Positions 12,238-24,200 are shown, counted from the stretch's first letter. The stretch is 64,000 bases of DNA from Amoebophrya sp. A120 (GCA_905178155.1 CAJINV010000008.1:682001-746000), one strand, 5' to 3'. A program made the numbers and translations. Notes: generated by a model not told the origin, from the sequence alone.

Positions 12238-15200
12238 TTACTCGTACAACTTCAGAAAGTCGTAAATGCGAAAGTTCTGCAAAAGCTTAGCGGACCAGCG
12301 CTTGGTGTTTTGGTCCATCACGGGCGGAAGATAAGCGTTTTGCAGCATGTGTTGCAGTATCAAATGCAAATATGTCTGGGTCTGAAAGAGGGTGATGCTG
12401 TTTGTGCATGACACAGAAGGTCTGGCATGCAAGTCCTAGCAACACAGGTTTTGGGCAGGTTAAGTGATGCCTAATCCGCATGACAAGTTCCCTCTTTGGG
12501 TGACAAGAAATGAGCAACTTTTGCTGTCCATGCATGACAGATTTTTTCGTGGTCTCAAATGCGCATGAGAAGTTTACATGTTTCCAGACCCAGACATATT
12601 TGCAATGCATATGCAGCTTCGGATTGTTCTTCCACTCAACCTCCCACTCCTCCTCACTGGCCGACGTGTCCTCTATGTCGCCCGTGTCACTGCGCACGTG
12701 CTGCGTCAGCGCGTTTTGCAGTAGGCCGGAAAGGTAGTAGGAGTAGAACACGAAGCAGAAGGAGGAAAACAAAAGGAAAATCGTTGCCGCGTTCGCCACT
12801 TGACTTTGCTCGTACCATGACGGACCTTTATCGTCGCTGGCTTTGTCATCTTGATCTACCGCCCTGTTTGCAGCTCCGAGCAAGGCGTTCGAAGACACTA
12901 CAGTTGTTCCCTCCTGGTCTACCCCGGCGGAAAAGAAGAAGAGCCCCGGGACGATCTTGACGAAGAGCCAGCCCGACACGAAAAACTGCATCCAGGAAAT
13001 CGCCAACAGCATCGCTTGCAGCACCAAAGGAAGCAGTTTGTCGACGGCTTCCTCCTGATAGCTTGAGTACATATCCTGTGCAAAAGTATCGTACTCGTAG
13101 TAATTGCATTTCTGCATTACAAATCTCTTTTCCAAGGTAAATGAGCATTACAAATTGAATTTGTAATGCTGGGCTAATTTGTAATGCAATTCATACTAGT
13201 ACGATGCTTTTGCAGTTCATAGTACACCGAGTAGAACAAATTGTACTTGTCGGTCCGATACTTGATGTAGAAAAGAAGGGACGCCAAAAAGGGCACCGCG
13301 GGAACGCACACGCCGAAAAAGAGCCCCTGAAACAGAATTACCAAGCTCCACGCGTACCAGTACCCCCAGTCAAACGGCCACGGCGCAGTCAGTGTGTCCG
13401 AGTCTGAAACAGAAAAAGCAGGGAGCGGCGAGATAATCATTCCTCTCGGTGTCGGTTCGGTAAACGCCATCAAGTTGTAAAGACTTGCCAAATTACGCCC
13501 TGACTTTTTACCTAAAAAGAAACAAATAGTTGCGCACCCACTCGCTTCAGGGAACGCTTCGTAGGAGGTGGAAAACTACTCAGGCACATTGTCAGTCGCT
13601 AAACCGACAAACCGACAGCGGTGCCAAGCAACTTTTCTCCTACGAAGTGTTGTTTTGTCAAAACAGCGTTTGAACCATTTTTGTACGCCACCAGAGAAAA
13701 CGATGCAAAAGTTTCTTGCCGCCTCCCTGTCTTGTTTCATCCCTTACTCTTTCCAGATCGGTGACGGCCACAAACCTCTGCATGAAGAAGCGGTAAAACG
13801 CCTGCGAAACTTGCGTGAGCTGCGTACTGGCCGTGAGGAAAGCGCAGTTGATCAGGTATCGCAGGGTGAAAACGCCGGACACGGAGAACGCAATGGACTC
13901 TCCGAAGCGCAACCAGAAGTTTTCGTTCGCCCCGCTCGTCAAACCTGCTGCTTCATCTCCCTCCGTCCGCGCTGCTGTAACCGCGGCAGTCGCCCGGCTC
14001 CCCGCCGGCGGGGGCCCGGCGTTGTAGATTTCAAACTGCAGCAGCGCCTGCAGACTGGTGAAACCTACGAGGGGCAGAAGCACGACGTTGAGCGTGGAGT
14101 ATCCTGAGCAAAAACGTCCCCACACTAGAGTCAAGATGGGAAATCTGCTAGACAAATCAACTAGCTTTCGTTGTTTGGCATGACAAGTTTGTCCTCGTAG
14201 TGTAATCCTGTTGAGCTAGCTCCAGCAGCATCACAGATCTAGCATAGCATGCTGATTAGAGCATCACAAATTCTACAACACGACTAGAAAACGCTTCTCA
14301 TGGGGCTCCGCATGAGAAACTTTTTTGGCATGCAGATTTGCATGACAACTCTGGGGTGGGGACGTTTTTCCTCATGATATGGAGGTGAGCAGGTTCAGGC
14401 GCAAGCAGGTGACGTCGTAGTCGCTGCGGAGCTCATATCCTGTGCAAAAGTATTGCACTCGTAGTAATTGCATTCATACATTACAAATCGCGTTCTTAAG
14501 CTAAATCCGCATCACAAATTTCATTTCTCATGCTGAGGAAATTTGTAATGCATTTATACGAATACGATACTTTTGCAAAGCATAGCTCGCCCCGCTGCCA
14601 CCGCGCGATCCAGGAGATGAGGAACGGCACCAGCACCGTGTTGATAGCGTATTGTCAGAAAAAATCCCCCCTCCCCATATCAAAATCAAAATTTGTGGTG
14701 CTAGTCTGTGACCACTAATCAGATTTGTCTTGCAGACGCTGCCTGCCGGTATTTTCTAAGCCTGTTCGGGTATGCAGAAGGCTAGCAATTAGGCATGGCA
14801 AACAGGCTTGCAGTAGTCGAAAGCGCATGACAGACTGGCTGTAGAATGCGCCACAAGGCTCCTATTACCATATAGGCAAGACATTCTTATCTAGGAAAAG
14901 ATTTGTGACTACAAATCAGCATTACAAGTTTCCATTTTGATATCGGGAGCGGGGATTTTTCATTTTGATATAGCGAGTAGCATCACGATGGGGAGGTAGT
15001 CCGTCAGGTAGCTCCAGAATACCTCGTCGTACCGGTCGAGCGCCTTGGTCAGGTACTTTTCCCACCGGCTCGTCCCGTTCTTCACCGCGTTTACCAGCGG
15101 TGTGATGGCCAATCCTGAGCAAAAAGTGTTGCAGTTACACACCCTAATGGAAGACAAGCAAGACAGACACCCTCTGTCATGCAGGAAATGCTTGTCAGCC

Positions 15201-18200
15201 TCATTTCATGCTTTTTTTCCCCTTGAGTCTGCGCATTACAGCTTTTCTTTGCCACGTCGAGCAACTTTGTGATGCAGAAACTCCAACAAATGTGTAATTG
15301 TAACACTTTTTTCCTGTGATATTGCCTGGGTGATGACCACGGGCGTGACCAGGACGAGGAGGAAGAGGAACAGCAGCAGCGTATTCTGAGTAAAAACGTC
15401 CCACCCCATAGTCAAGATGGGAAAACTGCTAGACAAATCTACGAACTTAGGTTGTTGCGCATGACAAGTTTGGCCTCATATAATTGTAATGCTGTTTAGC
15501 TCGTTCGGAAGCATCACAAATCTGGCCTACCATGCTGATTGGAGCATTACAAGTTCCAAAACACGAGTAGAAATTGCTTCTCATGGGGCTCCGCATTAGA
15601 AACATTTTGGGCATGCGTTTTTGCATTACAACTCTGGGGTGGGGACGTTTTTACTCAGAATACAGCGTCAGCGTCCACCGCACGGTCCCGCGCCACACGT
15701 CCGACACGTGCACGTTGCTCCAGAAAATGTCCGAGGGGCTGGGCGCCCGCGAGGCCTCCAGCGTGATCGCCTGGAAGGGCGGGCGTCCGAAGGAAAACGT
15801 CCCGCTGCGCACCAGCTTTTTCGCGTCCTTCGAGCTGCGAAAGGTGACGAAGGCAAGCCCGGACAGGCTGCCACTGGAAGTGAGCTTTTCCACCAGCTTT
15901 TCACTCACCGTCAGCAGGCAAGCCTTGAGATACATCACGCGAATCTGCAGAAACGCCTCCAACAGCCAGTAGAACGTCAAAAACGCCTGCACTCTGGCGA
16001 TGAAGGACTGCATCAGCCGGTCGAAGCAAGTGGTGGCATTGGTGGGAACGTCGGCAGAGTTGTCATGATCCGGAAGCGGGAGTGAAGTTGTGTCGTGAGT
16101 CTGCTCCCCAGTACGAAGCAGCGGCGCACTACTTATCGTCGCCTCTACGTGTACCTCCCGCGTAGCGACCGGTTCAGCCGCGTGCACGGAGTTACCGCGG
16201 CCGAGTTTGGTTCTGACGGTTTCTAACCGGTCCTGAAAGTGCGCCAAAGCGGCACACGCATCGGCATACTGGCGCTGCAAGTCTAGTACTTCTGCGCAGC
16301 TAGGAACAACGTGCACTGCCAAAATCCGCCCTTTGCTTGTTGTCAACGCCGTCGCTCCACCTTCCGTGCTCGCAAAGACAGCTGCGGCGGCCGCGTCGAT
16401 TGAAATCCGGGTGTCGGGGAGGATGAGTTCGTTTGACGAAGCGGAAGATCCGGGAGCGAGTATGCGCATGTTGTCTTCCTCGTCCAGGAGGCGGAACTCG
16501 TAGCCGCTCGCTGATCTCTCGCGCTCCGCGTAGTACACTGTGTCTCGCTGCTCTACCTGTGACACGCCCGGCTTTTGGTCCACTCCACCGGTAAATTCAG
16601 ACAGGTGCGGAAGACCACCGTCTCGCGAAGACGACCCCCGGGGCGTTCCTTTGCGCGCACTTGCGCTGCGACCTTTGCTTTGTTGCGCGAGAAATCTGCG
16701 CACGATCGGATGCTCGCGGGCGACCTCGGCGAGCTCCAACGGCTTTCCGTCGTTGATGCGCGCTATCAACTGATCTGTAAACCGAGAGGAGCAGGCGGGC
16801 TCGGCTTGGAAGTATTCGTCACCGAGACGAATACGGGACAGCGAGTCCGCAGGCTCGCGACGCCGCGCTTTTTCTGCCTCGAGGAGTGCGACGGGCGAAT
16901 TCATCGTGACCGGCGTTGCGACGCCCGGCGGAGTTACAATAGTGCGGCTGCTTTCTTCTGCTTTGGAGGACGATCTATGCCCATTACCGAACAGCGGCGG
17001 CGTTTGTTGCGCGGAAGTCGCCTCAACTTTCCGGGCTCTCCACGGTGCGGCCTCTAGCGGGCGCAACGTCGGGGATTCCGGATCGTCCTGATCCGAGCGG
17101 CTGCTGCTGCTACTCCGAGCAGCGGGACCTCCATCCCCACCGGAAGCTGCCAGATCAATACTATCTTGGTGCTCGGGCCGTGGCGAAATCAAGTGAACGG
17201 GAGGGCTGTAGAATCCAGCCTCGAAATTGCTTCGCTCCTGCGCGGTCATGCTGCTCTTTTGCTGTTCGCGCTGCACGAACCACAACACCAACGCATCACG
17301 TAAGTCCCGCTCGACTCGCACTACGTCGCGCCGCGACATGTCGAACAGATCGGTTGCGGTGACTCGGCCACCGGCTACTGCTGCACCAGGAAGCAGTGGC
17401 CCGAAAAAGTAGGAGCGCGGGCCCCGCGGAATGCCACGGAGGAGGACGGTGGTCCGCGAACAGTGCCTCCCCCAGCTGTACTGCAGTGGAACCAAAATGC
17501 TGCGCAGGAATTTGTGGACGTAGAAGAGCGTTGTGATGGTTGAAACCCAAATTACGAGGTAGGTGCGCCAGAACTTGTGCTTGGAATCTAGCTGGATCGC
17601 GATAGGTACCACATCTCCAATCTCGCCCTGCTGCAATACGTCCGGCAGGAGAAAAAGCATGTTCACGACACCCAGTGTTGCGAACAATTGGCATAGATTC
17701 CAGAGAAAGGCAAGGTAGTTCCGAATCGCGACGTTTACGAGTGCGTCGTCGGCGGCATCCTCTACAACGTCCCACATCTTGCTGTTCGCAACCCGCTCCG
17801 CAAAAGTGGCGCGCTTCGTGAACCCTGCCGCCGACTCCGGGCGCTTCCCGGAAAGGAAAGGCGTTGCGGAGGGGGTCGCATAAGTCGGTCGGTCCCGCGG
17901 TGAGACAAGCGAGTGCGGGCGGCGGCCGGCATTGATCGAGGCAACGCGGCTCGGTCGCCGGTGGTCCGGCAGAAGGCCTTCCGCTCCGGTAGCCTCGATA
18001 GTTTGCTTTCGCCGCCCGCGGGTGAGGAGGTCCGAGACCGCAACGGACGGTCGATCCGGCGGAAGAACGGAAGGGCGATGACTTTCGCCGTCGGAGTCCG
18101 AGCGCCGGTTTGGGTAGCCGAGTTCATCTCCAAGGACCTGTACTGCCCGGCCGCTTCCATCGGAGCGCTGCGAAGGCGTTCGTGCATCGAGTGGAGCCTG

Positions 18201-18386
18201 CTCCCAAGGGGCACCGGTTGGCTTTCGTACAATACTGGGCCGGAGGTCAGGCACATTATCCCACCGTCGATGTCGGGTCAGCAGGAATACCAAGAAAGAA
18301 ATGCCGAAGATGAAGATATCAAGCGCGAAGGTGAGAAGCACGCCGCGCCAGCTTTCGAGCTCCCTTGCCGCGCCGCCCGCTGTCAT
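12238..18386 (-). CDS. CSC1/OSCA/TMEM63-type mechanosensitive or osmosensitive cation channel
   Basis: Multi-pass channel expected in the plasma or endomembranes, calcium-permeable in characterised relatives. Nine exons: 18386-15663, 15376-15324, 15107-14970, 14643-14584, 14429-14380, 14094-13687, 13403-13221, 13065-12612, 12352-12238, total 4185 nt = 1395 codons. Family marks: TM near residues 15-37; TM pair around residues 205-265; RTTVLLRGIP after it; the cytosolic loop ending VTFRSSKDA...APSPSDIFWSNV; then the seven-TM region including VTPVVITQAI, LPIVMLLAINTVLVPFLISW, WPFDWGYWYAW and RTDKYNLFYSVY. The cytosolic loop contains about 500 residues of Ser/Arg-rich insertion not typical of the family. 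Seven introns are introners; only 13404-13686 looks conventional (GTACAA donor, AG acceptor). That donor was chosen because the nearer GTAAGG breaks the frame. Confidence 0.87.
12358..12611. mobile_element. Introner, family A, CSC1-like gene intron
   Basis: Left arm TATCAAATGCAAATATGTCT, right arm the complement with small changes (..ACATATTTGCAATGCATA). Direct repeat TGCAG at 12353-12357 and 12612-12616. Confidence 0.87.
13072..13220. mobile_element. Introner, family C (short), CSC1-like gene intron
   Basis: About 149 bp, almost all inverted repeat: left TATCCTGTGCAAAAGTATCG.., right ..CGATGCTTTTGCAGTTCATA. Direct repeat AGTACA at 13066-13071 and 13221-13226. The centre is itself palindromic (CATTACAAATTGAATTTGTAATG). 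Confidence 0.88.
14100..14379. mobile_element. Introner, family B, CSC1-like gene intron
   Basis: Left arm CCTGAGCAAAAACGTCCCCA, right arm TGGGGACGTTTTTCCTCATG. Direct repeat TGGAG at 14095-14099 and 14380-14384. Interior shows repeated GCAT(G/C)ACA motifs. Confidence 0.87.
14435..14583. mobile_element. Introner, family C (short), CSC1-like gene intron
   Basis: Same layout and length as 13072-13220, with arms TATCCTGTGCAAAAGTATTG and the complement. Direct repeat AGCTC at 14430-14434 and 14584-14588. Confidence 0.87.
14650..14969. mobile_element. Introner, family E, CSC1-like gene intron
   Basis: Left arm AAAAAATCCCCCCTCCCCAT, right arm TATCGGGAGCGGGGATTTTT. Direct repeat ATAGCG at 14644-14649 and 14970-14975. 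Confidence 0.85.
15111..15323. mobile_element. Introner, divergent family C/B hybrid ends, CSC1-like gene intron
   Basis: Ends ATCCTGAGCAAAAAGTGTTG and, at the right, AACACTTTTTTCCTGTGATA; second inner arm pair around TTACACAC / GTGTAATTG. Direct repeat only GCC (15108-15110, 15324-15326). The frame requires its removal: VVITQA joins ITPLVNAV. Confidence 0.78.
15383..15662. mobile_element. Introner, family B, CSC1-like gene intron
   Basis: Left arm ATTCTGAGTAAAAACGTCCC, right arm GGGACGTTTTTACTCAGAAT, a near-perfect inverted pair. Direct repeat CAGCGT at 15377-15382 and 15663-15668. Confidence 0.9.
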
Positions 18387-18562
18387 AGCGAGCGGAAGGC
18401 GATCCTAGTGTGCTTGCGGGCCATTTCTCTATTGTGGCGGCTGCCGACCCAGGCGACTGCTAACGAAAGCAACAAATCATCCCAAAAGCCTGGGGGACTA
18501 CGCAATGCGGGCGAAATTGGGCGCGCTACTTTGAAACGCGGCGAGAACTTCGAGCACCCGCA

Positions 18563-18628
18563 GGGCGCCGGCCGGACCGGGCAAGGGCGCCGGCCGGACC
18601 GGGCAAGGGCGCCGGCCGGGCCGGGCAT
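18563..18628. repeat. 22-bp tandem repeat, three copies
   Basis: Three consecutive copies of GGGCGCCGGCCGGACCGGGC+AA, the third with one G-for-A change and an altered end. The same unit recurs at 19403-19468. Confidence 0.93.
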
Positions 18629-19402
18629 TTTATTGGCCCCAGCCTTGAGCCAGTCGCAGGGCCGTCTGGTCCCAAAAGAGCACAGCGCCTAGAGGCGTCG
18701 CCGAAGCGAGATCGCCCTCGCCCGAACGCGAACACCCGAGGCCGGAGCGGCTTCAGCGGCCGCGACCCGGCGGTGGGGAACCAGGAAACACCGAACCAAA
18801 GGGCGAACGCGAATCCGCAAAGGCGCCGCCTGAGGCGCTGCACATCGCACCCCGCGGCGACAAGTCACCGGGGCGCAACGAGTCCTGCGAACTGGATCAC
18901 GGCCGAAGCCGAAGCAGCGCAAAGCAAGCGCACTGATGCGCGACCACCAATCAAAGGGAGGGAGGTTGGGAAAACAAAAACCGTCCTGGGCACAAACGAG
19001 TGTCCCGGGAGCAGCTTTCCCTGCTGCCCAAACATACAAGGCCGATGGCGCAAAGGCCTGAAAGGCCCGCGGTCGCGCTCCCGCGTAGCACGGCGCGACC
19101 GGATCGCAGCGAGATGCCAATGCCGCACCCTGGCAACCAGAGATGGAGCCTGGAATGCCCCTACGGGCAAATCTGGGCCAAAGCATGCGGAATGCCTTGA
19201 ACAGAAAGGGCCCCGCAAGGGGAGCAGGGGCCGCGCCCTCCGAACGCCTTCCGCGGACCGCGCCAGCGGCGGCCTTCCGCCCTGGGCAAGGGTGCCCGCC
19301 CCTGCGCACCTGCAGGCCCGCCCAGCACACCAGACGGCCACGACCTTGGCCACGTCTGGGCCAATCAAACCGCGCGCATTCGGCAGGCTTAGACACCCAC
19401 AA

Positions 19403-19468
19403 GGGCGCCGGCCGGACCGGGCAAGGGCACCAGCCGGACCGGACAAGGGCACAGGCCGGACCGGGCAA
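19403..19468. repeat. 22-bp tandem repeat, three copies (second block)
   Basis: First copy identical to the 18563 unit; copies two and three differ at a few positions (CACCAGCC, CACAGGCC). Same orientation as the first block, about 0.84 kb apart. Confidence 0.92.
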
Positions 19469-19471
19469 GGG

Positions 19472-19809
19472 CGCAGGTCGCCAATCGGAGGGAAATGTCG
19501 GAAGCTGGTGGCCAATCGCGGCAAAATATCACAAGCGGGTGGCCAATCGAGACAAAATCTTGCAAGCTGGTGGCCAATTGGGACAACATGTCACCAGTAA
19601 GTGGCCAACCGGGGCAAAATCTGGGAAGCTCATAGCCAATTGAGGCAAAATATTATAAGCTGGCGCCGATCACAGCCAAACTGCTGCAAGTGGGTGGCCA
19701 ATTCGAGCAAAATCTTGCAAGTTTGTGCCCAATGGAGGCAAAATATCATCAGTCGGCGGCCAATAAAGATGAAATCTTGCAAAATTGCGGGAAATTAGGA
19801 CAACCTGTC
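19472..19809. repeat. 31-bp degenerate satellite, left part
   Basis: Ten units of exactly 31 bp beginning at 19492, 19523, 19554 and so on to 19771, plus the first 8 bp (19802-19809) of an eleventh. Consensus roughly AAAATCTTGCAAGNTGGTGG then CCAATNNNGGC. The core CTTGCAAG is palindromic. The eleventh unit is completed after the retroelement at 40729-40751. Confidence 0.92.
19805..19809. repeat. Target-site duplication CTGTC (left) of the LTR element
   Basis: CTGTC directly precedes the left LTR and is repeated directly after the right LTR at 40724-40728. Confidence 0.93.
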
Positions 19810-21018
19810 CGATGAAATTCGATCATGAGTGATCATTTCTCAGCTGTCCAGGAGCATGAGCGATGAGTGACAATTGAGGACTACACGTACGGGAAGATAT
19901 TGGTGGAGTAGCAGAGTCGTTTGAGCTTATGAGGAGTACGCGTAGCTTTTGTGGTTCGTAGGTCGATATATTCTTCGGAATAAAGACGTAGATGCACGAA
20001 TCAAAGAACGACGATGATGATTTTGGACTCACTGTGATTCCGAACATATAGGCCATGTTTTTTTCGCAATTGGGGACCAAAAAAAGAGGAAGAAGCTGCT
20101 CGTCGGAGGACGACGCGAAAGAAGCACGCCTTTCAGTGCATTTTAGATGTGCCGCCGCTGTGTCCGCCTTATGTAAAGGTCAAAAGTACAAGAAATCCGT
20201 CGATTCGGTCTTCATTTTCATCGCTTTCAGTACTATACTATGTCGGTTTTGATCGTCGTAGTCGTCCGCGGCTGTATTTAGATGGTCGCGCTCGGTTTTA
20301 GATCACGTTTGACTACTTCTAGTTCATTTCCGCCCTGCATCTGTTGCTCGGTCTTCGAGGAGATACGCGTCTCCGCTGTCAGTACTGAGAATACTGCTAA
20401 GAAGCACTTGAGGAAGTACCTTTTGTCGCTCGTTTTCGGTCGCGATTAGCCCCGTTTTTAGTACTATTTTTGTCTGTATTCGCCCGCTATGAGCGCGCCA
20501 TGCAAATCATTGAAAAACCTATGGGACGACGTCTCTGACCGTGTCGAAGTACTAGAGGAACGTATTCTAAAGCTAGAGCAGGATCTACAGAACCGTGAAA
20601 AGAAGACACTACTAAGGTCGGTCGGGGCCGTTTTTAAGAACCTTTTTATGCGCATCATGCCATGCAAGTAAGGTTATTTTTTCGTTACAGTGTTGTAGGT
20701 TTAGGGTTTAGAACAGTTCCCCGTATCTTTTTGCTCGCATTTCACCCAAGGATATCAGTGAATCTGTATTCTACCATGCAAATAGTACCCAGTACGAATA
20801 GTATCAGCGGCGTATCATTATCCTAATCGCGGAGCACATCATGCTCCTTCTCGCGATGTTTTTGTCCTCTTTTTCGGCCCCACGCGGGATCCCGAAGGCG
20901 ATGCGAGACGCCATTAGAGTCATCTTTTTTACGCACAGCGTCACGACTTTGACGTCGATGTTCCGATCGCACGACGCGCTCGACAACCGAGGGGCACACA
21001 CTCTTCCATTTTGTATCG
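19810..21018 (+). repeat. Left (5') long terminal repeat
   Basis: 1209 bp, identical in length to the copy at 39515-40723. Begins CGATGAAATTCGATCATGAG and ends CATTTTGTATCG, so the terminal dinucleotides are CG..CG with a 4-bp inverted end (CGAT/ATCG), not the usual TG..CA. Contains AATAAA at about 19978, a telomere-like GGTTTAGGGTTTAG at 20699-20712 and a 60-codon ORF. Confidence 0.95.
20489..20671 (+). CDS. Small LTR-encoded coiled-coil ORF (left copy)
   Basis: 60 codons from ATG. The middle (about residues 10-40) has a heptad pattern with VEVLEERILKLEQDLQNREK, a likely coiled coil, followed by a short hydrophobic-basic tail ending RIMPCK. The copy in the right LTR is identical. It lies in the transcribed orientation upstream of the gag-position ORF, so it could be a leader ORF or a real small protein; conservation cannot separate these because the LTRs are nearly identical overall. 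Confidence 0.35.
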   Translation: MSAPCKSLKNLWDDVSDRVEVLEERILKLEQDLQNREKKTLLRSVGAVFKNLFMRIMPCK

Positions 21019-21036
21019 TGGCACCCCTGACGGTTA
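21019..21036 (+). other. Candidate tRNA primer-binding site
   Basis: TGGCACCCCTGACGGTTA starts at the base after the LTR. A start of TGG directly at the LTR boundary is what pairing with a tRNA 3' CCA end requires. I cannot name the tRNA from memory of this organism's tRNAs. Confidence 0.6.
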
Positions 21037-21251
21037 GACAAAGCACCCGCAAAAGATCAACCAAAACAACAAATCATACGGAATCAGACCTGTACCACTT
21101 TTACTATCGCGACCATTATTTAGAAACTGAATCGGCGGTGGCGGAGTTAATAAACAGCAACATAAATAATCGGCGGCGGCACATAGTAACAAGTGTGAGA
21201 GAGTTTTTCACCAAGAAACTAGTAGAGAAGAAGAAGAAAAAAACAAACGAG

Positions 21252-24200
21252 ATGCAGTCCTTCAACTGGCGCGAGCTCCCTACTAAGGAGCAGTTGAAGG
21301 CTGAGAAGGAGCCCCGCAAGAGGCTGGGATTCATTGAAGGGCTGAATCCCAACACGAGGAGCATGTACATCAAGCGCGAACGCTTTTTCGCAACTGTTGC
21401 GATGCATCAGAGCAGCTCCTCCACGACGTTCATGCCGACCTGCATCTCCGGCAAAACGTGGCCGCTGAAGGTGACTAACCTCGCGGGAGAAGATGCTGCG
21501 GAAGAACTCCCGACGTGGATCCAGTGCGCTGTTGTGGTCCCCGCGCTCGAGAGTTTGTCGGAAGAGGTCAAGAAGAAGAAATTACATGTGGCGACGTACT
21601 TCCTCCGCGCCAGGAGCTTCTTGACGTACTTTACGAAGAAGCACACTGCGGACGACAGAGTCCTCATCTGCAAGTGGATCGCGGTCAACGTGTTTACGAT
21701 TTCGACCGACTTTATCACGAAAAACATGCGGTTCGAGGCGGGGGCGAACGGCTTCTTTTCAACACGGATGCTCATGTCGCAGTTTGGTGTTCTGACCGAG
21801 AACGGACAGCCCGTCCCGTACTCCGATTCGATGGACTCCGTGGTCGACAAATGGGTGGAGTACTGGGGTATCGACGAAGAAGGGGTATATGTTGATGATG
21901 ATGCAGATGAAGATTTTTTAGCAAGCATCAGTGACATCGAATGTGTTGAGTTTAAGATTTACGGGGAGGACGACGACCAGTTGTCGAACCTGTTCGCGTA
22001 CGAACCGGCAGCACCAAGCCCGAACAAGGCGCTGATGGGATCCACGTTCGACCAGAAAAATAACAACCTCCTCGCAGAAGGACCAAGCGAACTTCCTACC
22101 CCGGGCCAGATGCAGACGCCAGCGGTCACAACACCGAATAGCAAGAAGCCCGCTGCTTCGATTGCACCTCCTGCTGCTACAACTACCCCCGCCGTTATCC
22201 CGGCCCTGCACGACTACCTGACTAAAATTTTACCGGCACCGGCACCGGCGCAGCAGTCGCAGAACAAACTCCCGATCGTCGACGACGGCCTGCATCAAGT
22301 CCCTTCTACCCCGATGCCGCCTGCATCGCGGAAGCCATCGAAGACAGCTGCTGACACCATGTCGACGAAGGACCAAATTGCAGCGTTGATCGAGGACGTT
22401 TTGATCGAGAAGAGCCCGTTCCCGGTCAAGCACTGCAAGTACCTTACGCCGTACCTGGGTGCAAAGAGCGACGTTTTGTGCTCGGATTATAACACGACTC
22501 TGCGGAAAATCGCCCAGTCGTACGAAGTCCCAGAACAGATGTTGACAGCGCCGAAGATGAAAGCGGGCGGGATGTTCGAAAAGGGTCTGGAGTCGCTGGA
22601 GCTCCCGAAGAGTGCGGCGGTGTTTGGTTTTGAAAAAAATGAAGCGCTGCAAGTAACGGACGCGGAATTCAAATCATTTCCAGTTTTGGAAGACACGCCG
22701 TACAACTGGATCGAGGAGCGCGACTTGATCCTCACCTGGATGTTCCAAACCGCGGACGCACGATCGTACAAGAAGCACCAGCAGCAGTCGCACCTGTACC
22801 CGCTGACGATGTCCGCATTTCGACGCATAACGAAAAAGAAGGTGTCCATGTGGGTGCAATGCATGAGAACTGCGGACCAGAGCCAGACGTTGTCGGTGGC
22901 GCAGCGGTTTTTGAATGGCTTTACCCTCGCGGAGAAGACTTTCGCGCGGGATCAGCAGAACTGGCTCGACGGATCGAAGGCAGGGGAGTACCGGGTCTTG
23001 GTGAAGACTGTGGGAAACTACGTCGACGCGATCTGGTCGGACACCGCGATGGTTTTTCTGGAACTGCAGATGGGATTGTGGACCCTCGTCATGCTCCGGT
23101 TGGCGATCGACTGCGAGCGCGCGGAGAGGTTCAGGATCAGCACGGAGGAGGCCCGGGTGTTACAAGATGTATTTGTCGGACGATGGCCCAAGCTCGAAGA
23201 AATTTTCAACAACGTCTACGACCGCTGCATCCGACCCCATGAGATGCACCAGAGGCGTGCATCCCTCGCCGTCTTTGACGTGTGCCTCGCCGCGATGGGA
23301 GTGTTACAGTCCAACCAGAAAGGAGTAGTCGCGATGGAAAAGAAAACCGATAGAACCGGTGCGATGAACACACCGCAGTACCACCTCCGCGAAAAGAAAA
23401 ACTACTACGTCCCGAAGCAGGACTACGGCACTGTGAGTGGCGTCCAGCAGGTAAAGATGAGCATGGCGTCTGCGCACGGGCTTTTGGCGCAGGGTGATGA
23501 CGACATCGAAGTTTTCGACAACGCGAACCCCCGCTCAGTCGATGCGAGATCCCGATCTGGTACCATGCAGTCCGCTGATGTCCCCATTTGGAGCTGGGAG
23601 ACAGATGAGAACGCATCCTTCGGCGCCGCTGGTAGCGACAAGCTGGCGGGAGTGCCCGACTGCCCCGTGCCGGAGAGCAAACGGTGGACCACCCGGGAGT
23701 ACCAGGCGCACACGGAGTGGTGGGCGCGATGGGAAATGCAGTTGACGGGAGCGCACTTTTTGTACATCGTGTATGACGACGGGAAGGACCTGCGCGGGAT
23801 CAAGGTGTTCGGTCCCGGCCCGAAAGGGGGATCTGAGTGCTTCCTGGCGATTTTTGACTGCTGCTATTCCGGAATGCGTTGCGGATGCGCTGATTTGCAG
23901 GTGGACTCTAAGGCGAAGGAGAGTGCCCGTGCGAAGCTGAAAGACCTCGGAGTCACGCATGCTGATGTCGAACTGGTCCAGAAAGTGCACACCGCGTTTC
24001 TCGCGAGCGGAAAACGGAAGTACTACGAGAAATTTGCCGGGAAAACAACCGCGGAGCAGAAGATTACTGGGGAAGAATATCGAATCCGGAATCCGACGAA
24101 GATTTCCTTCCCGGAATGTGAACAACTCGGTGAACAGTACAGGAACCTCCGTGTTGCGATTCCGACGCCGAGTGGATTTATTACGGAAGCAGGACCGGAA

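Larger units (their letters stand above)
18387..19471. other. GC-rich spacer without recognisable gene
   Basis: About 1.1 kb between the CSC1-like start codon and the 31-bp satellite. Very GC-rich, so all frames on both strands stay open for 200-270 codons; the predicted proteins are Arg/Ala/Pro-rich, overlap each other and have no family features, which I read as a composition artefact. The 22-bp repeats at 18563 and 19403 bracket it. The left end must hold the channel gene promoter. Confidence 0.6.

Noticed and set aside
13493-13748. GTAAGG donor at 13747 for the conventional CSC1 intron
   Set aside because: It would leave the downstream exon out of frame. The GTACAA donor at 13686 gives a total of exactly 1395 codons.
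18689-19600. Long overlapping ORFs on both strands (219-275 codons) in the GC-rich spacer
   Set aside because: They overlap each other, are Arg/Ala/Pro/Gly-rich, span the tandem repeats and show no domain. High GC removes stop codons by chance.
19492-19801. 31-bp array as CRISPR
   Set aside because: The whole unit repeats with drift; there are no identical repeats separated by unique spacers, and the context is eukaryotic.
20841-21251. ORF1 starting at the ATG inside the LTR
   Set aside because: The frame is open, but the first 137 codons read like non-coding sequence across the LTR end and primer-binding site. The ATG at 21252 begins protein-like sequence.
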